DNA from: Sorex araneus
Lineage: Eukaryota > Chordata > Mammalia > Eulipotyphla > Soricidae
Reading direction: 5' to 3'
Assembly (NCBI RefSeq): GCF_027595985.1
Contig: NC_073304.1
Coordinates: 216,162,500 to 216,226,499 of the forward strand
DNA: 64,000 nt
The stretch's first letter is position 1. Each line of letters begins with the position of its first letter. The notes under the pieces were generated by a model. That model saw only the letters and a program-made list of their open reading frames with translations. It was not told the origin of the DNA and ran no database searches. This document shows positions 11,030 through 22,200 of the stretch, one piece after another. Both the position numbers and the translations under genes were made by a program.

Positions 11030-11760
11030 CCTCCCCTCTCTCCCGGCCCGTTCTGGGTTCGGTGCCGTTGGCCTGGTTCCTCGGGCATCTCCCTGGGCCG
11101 GCGGGGCACCCGGCCCTGTGCTGAGGACCGTCCGCCCGCCTCGTCCTGGGGCGCAGCCGGGGCCCACCCTGGCCTCGGCCCCAGCGCGGTGCGCCCCGTC
11201 GGGCGGAGGAGGAGCGCGGGGCCGGCCCCGGGGAGGGGCCCCGCCCCCGGCCCGCCCCTCCCGGGTCGCTGCCCGCGCCCCCAGCCGTGGCCGGGCCACA
11301 GAGCCACCGCGGCCGCCCGATGAATGGAGTCGCCTTCTGCCTGGTCGGGATCCCGCCCCGCCCGGAGCCCCCCCAGGTGAGGGGCACCCCGGGCCAGGGG
11401 GCGGGCCGGGCCCGCGGCGGCCCCGCTCCGTGGTCATCGCGCCGGGGTCCCGGGCCGGTGGGGCAGGGGGCACCGGGACGTGCGCTGGGCAGGGGCGGGG
11501 GCCGGGAGGCGGGTCCGGGCGGGCGCGGCGCGCAGGACGGGGGCCCCCCGGGCGGCGGTGCCAGGCCCCACGGGCCACAGCGGGGGCGCCAGGCCCGCGC
11601 CTTTTGTCCGCGTTTTTCAGGCGGGGCGCCCGCCGCTGTTTCCTCTGCCCGAGTTTTCGTTTTCCGTTGGCGAGGCCCCGGCACAGCTGGAGGGAGAGGG
11701 CGTGGGGGAGGGGTTCCCGGAGCGGGAAGTCCTTGGCCACTGCGGCCGGACACCCCCCCC
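11030..11760 (+). promoter_or_regulatory. ARHGAP23: CpG island promoter around the first coding exon of ARHGAP23
   Basis: CpG is dense on both sides of the start codon at 11320, with many CCGCCC/GGGCGG boxes and no evident TATA box. This is the usual form of a broadly expressed mammalian promoter. The transcription start is expected within about 11050-11310, but the exact base cannot be set from sequence. The island extends into intron 1. Confidence 0.75.
11320..11376 (+). CDS. ARHGAP23: ARHGAP23 coding exon 1 (start codon)
   Basis: This exon encodes residues 1-19, [19 protein letters not shown], and ends in phase 0 at CAG/GTGAGG. The start was chosen because the peptide matches the remembered N-terminus of mammalian ARHGAP23 and the exon sits inside a CpG island. 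Upstream sequence in the same exon is 5' UTR of unknown extent. The context GCCCGATGA is weak at +4 but has G at -3 relative to a common CCGATG form. Confidence 0.88.
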
Positions 11761-12228
11761 CAACTCCCGGAGCCACACTCGCCCCCTGCCGGGCCTGACC
11801 ACGCGAGAGACAGGCTGCCCAGCTGGGGTCAGCTGCTCTCCCACCCCGCAAATCCTGGGGAAGAGAGTCGGGCCCTAGAACCCCCACCCGGGACCCTAGC
11901 AGCCGTCCTGCCCTTCCCGAGGCCCCCCAGGGCTGGCTGTGGGTGGGTCTGGGCGCGGGGTGCCAGGGGCATTACTCAGCGCTGGGCTGCAGTGCTTGGG
12001 TTCTTTCATGTGCCAGCTGCTGTGGCTGGGGAGGGGCCAGCTGGGGGCCTCTGGCCCCTACTACTGAGTCTGGCTTCCCAGGGGCTGGAACCCAGCTCAG
12101 ACTCCCTCGGTTCCCACCGTGTGTGGGGCCAGTGTTTTTGGAGCTTGGAAATGTGCCTGGGGGGCCAGGCCAGGGTCAAGGCCAGAGCTGGTAAGTCCCC
12201 TTCCTCTTTGGATGGAGGTGGACGATTC

Positions 12229-12268
<40 letters not shown>

Positions 12269-15200
12269 CAAACACACAGACACACATGCACGCAGACATA
12301 CACACACACACACAACACACCCCTTCCAGACTCTTCTCCACCACTCAACTCTTCCTCAGTCTGCCTTTCTCCCCCCCACCCCATACACACACCCCCTCCA
12401 CCTCTCAGTTAAAGCCTTTCCTAATTACAAACTTGAAATTCAGGATGGACAGGGGGTGGGGGCGGAGGTCATTAAAGCATGAGTCCCCTGGGGTGCTCCC
12501 CCTCCACTCACACACACCCCAACACTTATTTCATCTTCATCCCTGACTGTCTCCCTTCCTCCTCCTCCTTCCCTCCTCCTCCTTGCCCTGACCCCTCTGG
12601 GGCTGGACAGTGTTTGATCTCACTGGGTTCTCCTTCTGCCAGTCGGGCTCCCCAAACTGGCCCATCTCCCCACAGATGTTCCTTTGCACGTGATTTCAAT
12701 CTCAGTCCCATACCCCCAGACACAGCCCCAAGGCCCCCGCCCCAGCCTCCTCTTCTGTTCGCCTCCAGAGGGGTTGAGTCCAAACTTAAGTGGCTGAGAA
12801 GGCCTTGTGCCCGAACCCCAGCCCCACCCTCCCCTTGGGACTGGGGAGACGCTCCCTAAGTTTCCGGGCTGGTCCTGAGGCTGGAGGGTCGCAGGCTGGG
12901 TGCTGGGGCTGGTTTTGGGGGTGGGGGAATTCAGCCCAGGCCTCCCGAGGGGGCTTCGCTGCTGGGGGACCCTTCGGGGGAGAGCGTGTTCAGCAGGGGT
13001 CTTTGTAGTACCCAGGACAATGGGGTGGGATTCTGAGGTTGCAACCCAGCAGCGCTGGACACCGGGAACAGGCTTGGTAGCCGGGAATCTCAGAGAGAGG
13101 CCTCTGTGCCCTCAGCAGGCCTGCCCTGCGCTCCCAAGGGCAGGGGGGAGGGGAAGGAGCTCCCGCGCAGCGTGGACTGGGGCCTGCCTGGCCTCCCCTG
13201 CCCCACCAGGACCCAAGGAAGGGCTTTATGAAAAGGGGAACGGGACGGGATGAGTGAGGGGGGCGGGGCGGGGGCACCATGAGCCCCTCGGGAGAACTCG
13301 GTGAAGCGCAGCGCGGGCAGTGAAGTCGTCCGGGCTCTCGGTGAGGCAGATTCCGGGGCTGAAATCAGAGAGACTCAGAGGGATGCGAAGGCAAGTGCCC
13401 TGCCCGCTGTACTGTCGCTCCGGCTCCGCCGGCACATTAGTGCTTGGGCAAAAACGTCAAGTTGCGTTAAGGGTGTAGCTGATGAGAGAGATGTAAACAG
13501 CAGTTACCCCTGGCCAGGAGTGTTACAAGTGACCTCATTTCATCCTCCATCCGTCACGACTTGGAAAGCATCCCTATCCCCATTTTCCAGTGGGGAACAC
13601 GGAGGCACAGAGAGCTAAGAGCTTGGGCAGAGTCACAGGATAAACAGGTGGTGAAACTGGCGTCAGAACCTGGTAGTATGACTGCCAGCACCAACGCTCG
13701 CCCTGGTTCCCGCCTCCCACGGCCACCCTGAGTCTGGGTCTACCCTGGACACAGCCATGGCCAAGGTCAAACTCAGGCCATTGGAGCCTCACCTGCCCAC
13801 CCATGGTTGCTATGGGGGTGACATCAACTCACTGCCTCCTCTAGCCCCTCCCGTGGCAGCCCCCAGAACTCAAGACAGTGGCCCGGTTCTTTGGGGTTCC
13901 CCTCCCAGGCAGACAGCAGCCTGGCTCCGCAAGTCCTCCTGAGGGGGTCCGGAGGTCGGGAATTCGGACAAAGCCAGGTTTGAATTCTCCTGCTCACTCT
14001 GCCCCCCCTCCTGCCCCAGAGGGCCGTGAATGGTGCCTGGGGGTGCCGGCCCTGCCTCTCCCCTAGCACCCCGCCCCCTCCAAACAACCCGCCTTTAGAT
14101 CCAGGCCCCCCTGTTGCGTGTGAGATTGTGCCAGCTCATCAGCAGGGCAGTGCCAGGCAGTACCAGCCGGGCACCTCCTCCTGCCCACTGCCTCAGTGGA
14201 GCAGTAGGTTGGTGCGGGCAGCGGGGGGGGGGCCGGGGGGGCTGTACTTTGGGGTGAACTTGTAGACCGGTGGGGCTGGAAGTGCTTCCAGCATCCATCC
14301 AAGGGCGTTAGGGTGAGAGAGCTCGTCCTGCCAGCTTCCCTTGTGCGACAGCGGGGAAAATGAGTCCAGCGTGCCAAGGTGCGAGGGCCATGAAGACCCT
14401 GGGGCTCTGCCTTCCCTCACTCAGCCCCAGCTCTTGGTGGCCAGTCCTGGGGACCGAGAGGGGCAGGGCGATGCACAGACAATGTGTCCCGTTCATCTGT
14501 GTCCCCGGCGGCAGCACAGTGCCTGGCACAGAGCGACTCTCCATAAATGTTTGTGAAGAGCAAGTCAGGGAGCAGCCCCCACCCCCTCGGGGCCTGCCAG
14601 GGTGCCCGAAGCCAGCTCCAGCCCCGGCCAGCTGATGGGCGGGCAGTGTCTCACGACTGGAGTTATCTGAGAGCGAGAAAAATAATAGCAGCCGCGCCTC
14701 TGGAATGTTCACGAGAGGTGGGCACGGGGCCGACACCCTGTCCGAGCCAGGAGGGCACAGGCAGATAGATGCCAGGGCTGCTGGAGGCCGCAGCTAGGCT
14801 GGAAAGGGTCACTCAGGACTGGAGCCCGCACAGAACCTTGTCCCGCACGGCCCCAAAGGCTTGTCTTGGAATCCCGAGGCCCGTGGGCAGTGTCTCGGGT
14901 GGCTGTGGCTGGACGCTTAGGCCCAGGCCGGCACATGGAAAGCCGCGCCCTGGATCTCTCCTTTGCCAGCCTCCCGGCTGGGACAGACAATGCAGGAGGA
15001 GCCCTGGGTCGCCTGCCCCCAGAGTGCCTGCATCAAGCCTCGGACGGGCCAGCTCACCCACCTCTGTCCTGACTGCCATGGCAGGCAGGCTGGGGGTGCC
15101 GAGGGCCCCGGGCTCTGACTTCTTTCTTGCTCCGCTTGCCTTCTCCCCGCAAGTGTAGGAGGGGTTCTGAGCACAGGCCCCAGGGCTGCATCTTGCTGTA

Positions 15201-16171
15201 AAGTGGTCGGCGCCGTTCGTGTGTCTGGCCTGGACAGTGCGGGGCGCAGGCCGTGTGGGAGGGTGGTGGGAGCTTCTGTCCCTGCAGAATTGGAGGGCGG
15301 ATGTGACATGTGGCAGCTCTCAGCTCCCCATCTCCTGGGATGGGGAGATTCCCAGCCTCCTCGGGTGCTATGGGGGGGGAGGGGTTTCCTACAGCCTCCT
15401 CAGGACCCTGGGACAGGTGACCCTCTGGCGGCATCACTTCCCCAGCTCCCGGAGCACTGGCTGAATGGGCCTCATCAAACACTGTCGCACCCCCTGACTT
15501 CATCTCCCACGGAAGCTGCTGGGGTCCCGCACTGTGGCTCCGCAGGGGTCAGGCCCTGGGTCCCATCCCCTGCAGAAGAACCAAAACAACCAAACCAAAA
15601 AGCAGCACAGGCTGGGGGCAGGGCTCTAGCTGGGATAAAAAGAGGTGCTCTTCCTTCTGAAATAGAGAGGCAGCCCCTGAGGGCCCAGAGGCTGGGTCCC
15701 GGGGCCCCTCCACGCTTTTGGAGACTGGAGAGGGGCTGGGGGGAGGGATCCCACTGAGCATCTTTGTCCCTTATTCTCTGTGTGAACTCGCACAAAGTTC
15801 AATGTTTTCCAGCCTCAGTTTTCTGATCCCTAAACTAATCCCAGATTGTTGAGCGGATCCAGTGAGGTAACACAGGAATAGCGGTTGTCATCTGGCAGTG
15901 ACCACTATTAGTGCCACTATTGCTAAGCAAATGGTAACTTCAGGATAGAAGTGAGAAAAACTCTCTCTGTGTGTGTATCTGTGTCTCTGTCTTTCTCTGT
16001 CTCTGTCTGTCTCTCTCTCTCTTTCTGGGCCACACCCAGTCATGCTGAGGGTTCAGAGGTCACTCCTGGTGTGACTTGGGGACCCTATGGGATATATGGG
16101 ATGCCGGGGATCAAGCCGGGTTTGGCCACGTATAGAGCAAGTGCCCTTCATGCTGTACTCTCTTCAACCCC

Positions 16172-16209
<38 letters not shown>

Positions 16210-19200
16210 CTCTCGCTCTCAGTTTTTTGAACCCCCTGAATACTTGGTGATGCTTAGGGACTCCTGGCTTAGTGCTTGGGGTGCTTAGAGGACAAGGAGG
16301 TGCTCGGGGACGAACCCAGGGCTTCTGCAAGCAAAGCACATGCTCACCTCCCTGGTCCCAAGTACAACACAGATGACTCAAGAAAGACACCCTTTGCCAC
16401 CAGAGTTTTCTGCGAGCCAGAGCTGCCCTGCGGCAATGAGACCCCCGTCCCGGGGTGGGGGGGCAAGACTGCACAGCTGGACTATAGAGAGTGCCAGCCT
16501 GAGGGAGAACGGACGGTCCTGCATTGGGAAGCGCTGGCTGGTAGAGCATTAGTGGGGCCGGTAACCCTGGGTTCCTGCTGGCACATACCCGCTGGGCACA
16601 CGAGCAGCTGGCTCCTGAAGTTCGGGTTGTGGAGTCCAGGAAGGCTGCCTGGAGGAGGCCTGGTTTGAACAGGTGGGAGAGGCAGGAGGTCACAGCCTGC
16701 GCAGGCCTTGGTGGCCGAGGGGCAGCAAGGCTCCTGGACACAGGTCCTGAAGTTGGCCCCAAGCCTGCCCCCTAGCCTGCTTTCCCAGGGGAGTTGAGTG
16801 CATGGTGGTGGTGGTGGTGGAGCCATAGTGTCCCCTGTCCCCCACTCCTCGGCCTCACCCCATGATGAAGAGTCGGGCCTAGAAGGAGCGGAACTGGGAA
16901 AGAAAGGCTTCTTATGCCCAATGCGTTTGGGGGCGTCTGAGGGTCGGCGGAACAGTGGGGCCTTTGTCCGCAGCCACCCGGAATCTGGCCCAGGAGCCGG
17001 CCCTGGGTCTGGCTGGGCCTCGGCAGGCCAGTGCTCTTTGAAGTGACCCTTTCAGAGCTCGCCCGAGTCCCCCAAGGAGCGCCCGGGGCGGGGCACCAGG
17101 ATGACAGGCCTAGGAGCCGGGATGGAACTGCGCAAGCCCAGCGGCCAGCGGCCCCTCGGGAGGTGCGGGAGGCGCGTGGGCTGAAGAATGCGGCCAGGCT
17201 GGGGGGCGTGTGGGAGCCGCGTGGGAGGACACCCCTCCAGGGGTCTTGACACCCAAGTGGGCTCGGTGGAGGGAGGGGCAGAGTTCATCTTGGCCCCTTG
17301 CCTGGTTTCGACCAGCCCCTGGCTCGGGGCTCCTGAGCACTTATTAAGGACCTCAGAGGAACTCTCTGGGGACAGCTTTTGGGGTGCGGATGCAGACTCG
17401 GGCTCGCAGTTGGAGGGAGGGTGGGGTCTGGGCTGGTGGGCTGTCCTGCTCTGGCCCGGAAGCCAGGAGCCCCAAGACACAGTCCCCCCAGCGCGTCCCC
17501 CCATCCTCAGCGCGAGGGCAGCCAGGACTGATCCCGCAGAGAGAGGGCCCTGAGAGGGGGGCCTTGATGGAGGGCTGTGGGGGCCCGCCCCTCCCCACCT
17601 CCCCCTTCGCCTCAAAACTGAAACCCGAAGAAAGCCTAGGGCAGGACAAGCCTTGGGTAGGAGGAGGGAGAGAGTGCTCCGGGAGCACGGAGCTCCATCC
17701 GAGGGGAGGGGATTGGGTTCTCTCCCCCACCCCCCACCCCCGCCAGGCTCTCTGGTGGAGGGTGAGCAAATCGAGGGGTTTCTGTGGTGGTATGGGACAG
17801 AGCACTGGGCCCTTGAGCCTTTGGCAGCACCAGTGTGGTCCCTACCCCCCACCCCTCCGCCACGGTGTGCTCTAGTTCATGACCCCCCCTCCCCCCCACT
17901 TTCGCTGGGCATCCTGGCACTGCTGCTTGGGAAGTCTCCTGCTGCTCCCTCTCCTTCCCTGAGGGTGTGGCGCCTGGGCCACCGTGGACCCAGGGACGGG
18001 GCTGCGGGCAGTCTGGATCTCTCCTCTCTCTGCAGTGGCGTCTGCTGCGCTGAGCCCTCATTAGCTCTAATGACGCCTGGCACGGTGCCTCCCTCCTCCC
18101 GCCCCTCCCTAATGGGGGTGAGGGGCAGCTGAGGCTAGGCCAGGGCCCAGGTCAGGGGTGGCGTGTCTGCAGGACGGGGGTTGGAAGTGGGGCCACCGGG
18201 CAAGGCAGATGGGACAGAGAAACTGCTCCCCCCACCCCCGGGCCTCCCAGGCCCTCTTCCTCCTACAAATCCCCCACGCTCCCTCGCTCGGGTCCCCAAG
18301 CTGCCAGGGAAAGTGTTATCTGAGAGACGGGCGTGGTCCAGGCCGCTGAGGACATTCCCAGGCCTGGCTGGCAGAGACCGCCCCTCCTGCCCTGCTCCCT
18401 AATTCCAGCCCGGGGGGCAGGAGAAGGCCCTGTGCCAGAAACCAGAGGCTCCTCGGTGCTTGGGAAAGTGCGAGGGCAACAGAGCTTAGTGCCATCAGGC
18501 TGCGGGTGATGGGCGACATGCCCCCTGCACCCCCACAGTTCCTGGCTTCCAGGCTCTCTCTGAGGTCCGGGGACCTGGTGGATAAGATCTAGGCCTGCCT
18601 TTAAAGGGTCCCTCATCTGTTTCCCCCAACCCCCAAATTTCCACTGAGGTTCTGAGATGTGCCTGTGCTATCTGCCTGTCTAGAACCCTGCCTGTCTAGA
18701 ACCCTGCCTGTCTAGAACCCCGCCGTCCCCCACCAATCCTAGCCCCACACTGGGGAGACAGGCCCACGGAGGCCAGAGTGTCTGGTCTTTACTGCGACAT
18801 TTGAGTGTGATCTCGGTCACAAAGGCGGTACTAAGGGCTTAAAGAGGGAGATGGGGGACTGGAGTGATAGCACAGTGGGTAGGGCGTTTGCCTTGCACGC
18901 AGCCGACCTAGGTTCGATTCCCAGCATCCCATATGGTCCCCTGAGCACCGCCAGGGGTAATTCCTGAGTTCAGAGCCAGGAATAACCTCTGTGCATCGCC
19001 GGGTGTGACCCAAAAAGAAAAAAAAAAAGAGGGAGACGGGCTGGAGAGATATTCCAATGGGCAGGACACTTGTCTTGCACGCAGCCAATGGGGCTTCAAT
19101 CCTTGGCATTGTATACAGCCCCCCGAGCATTCCCAAGAGGTGATTGCTGAGCTTAGAGCGAGGAGTGAACTCTGAGCACCTCCAGAGATGGTCCCCCCAA

Positions 19201-22200
19201 AACCAAAATAAATCAGAGGACAACAGTGTCGACTGGGTAGACTTGCCATAAGGAACCAGTAAAAATCACAGGGTTCACCTGGTCCATCTCCCTTATCGCA
19301 TATCTGGCTTCCAAGCTGAGGATTCTTTTCAGTTTTGGTTTTTGGGCCTTACAGATGATACTGGGAGGCTAGTCCCCAGAGATGCACTGGAGGTCGAACC
19401 CTGGGCTCCCGCATACAAAGCATGTATCCCAGCCCTTTGAGCCATTTCTCCAGCCACAGTTGAGTCCTGGAACCGGAGTTGGGATGGGGGGCTTGGAGAA
19501 GTTGGGGGTTGGTGCTTCAGGGTTACTTAGAAAGCACGATTGGGTTCTGCTTCTGGATTTTCTCTTGTGGCAGGGGACAGCCCAGAACTCCTTTGATAAA
19601 TTAAGTCCAACTTTGGCTTCCTCTAAAGATGTTCCCCTTAAGCCTAATAAAGGTGGGAGCTGGGGTTGAAGTGATAGCACAGCGGATAGGGCGTTTGCCT
19701 TGCACGCGGCCGAGCCGGGTTCAAATCCCAGCATTCCATATGGTCCCCTGAGCACCGCCAGGGGTGATTCCTGAGTGCATGAGCCAGGAGTGACCCCTGT
19801 GTATTGCTGGGTGTGACCCAAAAAGCAAAAAAAAAAAAAAAAGAAAGAAAGAAAAGAAAAAAAAAGTGGGGACTTTGTCCTTTTTCTTTTTTCTTTTTTT
19901 CTTTTTTTTTTTTTTTTGCTTTTTGGGTCACACCTGGAGATGCACAAGGGTTACTCCTGGCTCTGCACTCAGGAATTACCCTTGGCCGTGCTCAGGGGAC
20001 CATATGGGATGCTGGGATTTGAACCCGGGTCGGCCGCGTGCAAGGCAAACGCCCTACCCGCTGTGCTATCTCTCCAGCCCCCTTTTTTCTTTCTTTTTTT
20101 TTTTTTTTGCTTTTTGGGTCACACCCGGCGATGCACAGGGGTTACTCCTGGCTCTGCACTCAGGAATCATCCCTGGCGATGCTCAGGGGACCATATGGGA
20201 TGCTGGGAATCGAACCCGGGTTGGCCGCATGCAAGGCAAACGCCCTACCCGCTGTGCTATTCCTCCAGCCCCTGTCCTTTTTCTTTTAAGGATTTTATTT
20301 TTTTTAATTTATTTTGGTTTTGAAGCTATCACTGATGGTGCTCAGGGTTTACTCATGGCTCTGCACTGAGGGACCTTGCTTGGGCCATATGGGGTACACG
20401 GGATCGAACTCAGATCAGCCCCATGCAAGGCAAATTGCCTACCCATTGCAATCTCTCTCGAACCCCTAGGAACTTTTTCTTATTTACTACGTGTGCTCAG
20501 TTTCTAGATCACCTTCCATTGATTGTATAGTATTGACTGACAGACTGAATATTCCCAGGTTGGAGAGATAGCTCAGAGAGTTGGAGTGTAAAGACTGGAG
20601 TGTATATATTGCATTTGGTGTCCTGGCTTTGACACAGCACCACATGTCCCCTGAATGCAGTAGCCCACAAACACTACCAGATGTGGCTCCCAAATTTAAA
20701 AAAATTATCTTACACGAACTGAACAGGAGCTGGAGTGATAGTACAGTGGGTAGGGCATTTGCTTTGCATGTGTCAATCCAGGTTCGATCCCTGGCATCCC
20801 ACACGGTCCCCTGAGCACCACCAGGAGCAATTCTTGAGTGCTGAGCCAGGAGTAACCCCTGAGCATTGCCAGGTGTGACTCCCCCAAATTATAAATAAAT
20901 AAGTAAAATTAACTAAACAGACCCATCCTGCCCACACGGCAGAGCCTGGCAAGCTACCCGTGTCGTATTCGATATACCAATAACAGTAACAATGAGTCTC
21001 ACAATGGAGATGTTACTGGTGCCTGCTCAAGCAAATCGATGAGCAATGGGGTGACAGTGACAGTGACAGTGAATAGACCCATAGGACTTGGCACGGCAAG
21101 AGCCATAGGAATACTGATTGCAGATAACATTTATTGGTCACTTCAGTGCCACTTTACACACACTAGCTCTTTATCCATACAACACCATGAGGAAAAATTT
21201 CAGATTGAACCTAGCACCTTCTGCATTTAACACCTGTGGTCTATGACTGAGCTGCATCCCTGGCCCCAGAACTGTGGATCTCTACTTTATTTTTTTATTT
21301 TTATTTTTTGCTTTTTTGGGGTCATACCTGGTGATGCACAGAGGTCACTCTTGGCTCTGCACTCAGGAATTACCCCTGGTGGTGCTCAGGGGACCATATA
21401 GGATGCTTGGAATCGAACCTGGGTTGGCCGCGTGCAAGGCAAATGCCCTACCTGCTGTGCTATCTCTCCAGCCCTGGATCTCTACTTTAGAAATGCAGAA
21501 GCAGGGATTTGGTGAGGCTAGGAATGACCCCGAAGACAAAGGGCTCATTTGGAACCCAGCAGGGACCCAAAACCAGGTCTCTCAGAATCCTGTGCCAGAA
21601 CTTTTAAATACATCCCTGCTGCCTCTTTACTTGCTGCATATCTGCCCCTATAAAAGTAGGGACTATTTTATTTTAATTTATTTTGGGGTGGGGGATTTGG
21701 GGTCACATCCAGCAGTGCTCAGGAATCACTCTGTGCTCTGGAGTCACTCTTGGAAGTGTTGGGGGGACATGTTGAGATCAAATGGGTTGGCCATATTCAA
21801 ATCAAAGTGTATTAACCCCTGTACTATCTCTCCAGCACCCTGTTTTAGTAATTAAAAAAAAAACCCTTTTGGGCCTGGGGCTGTGGCTTCGTGGTATACC
21901 ATTTAGCTGCGCATGTGAGGCCTTGGATTTGATCCCACCACCACTGCTGGCAGGGATCCTTGAGCACTGAATCATGAGTAATCCCGAAGGCCTGTCGGGT
22001 GTGGCCCCATAGCTAACCAAGCAAATAAATTCTTTTCAGACAGCTGAACTAAGTTTCACTGAACACCTGCTATGACTCCGGCTCAACCCTCTCCAGGATC
22101 CTGTGACTCCTCTTTCCTTCAGTATTGCCAATCACAGATGAGTGCCTCGAGGCGAGTGCCTTGCCCTTGGTGACACCCAGTCAACAGCCCCCCCCCCCAA

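Noticed and set aside
10716..12546. Frames of 300-420 codons on both strands around the 11-kb island
   Set aside because: Only the 57-bp segment from the ATG at 11320 to its donor is supported. The rest is GC-driven or runs into the CA repeat.
19369..20369. Frames encoding recurrent peptides such as [20 protein letters not shown]
   Set aside because: The same peptides appear at dozens of places because they are translations of the SOR-type SINE, not genes.
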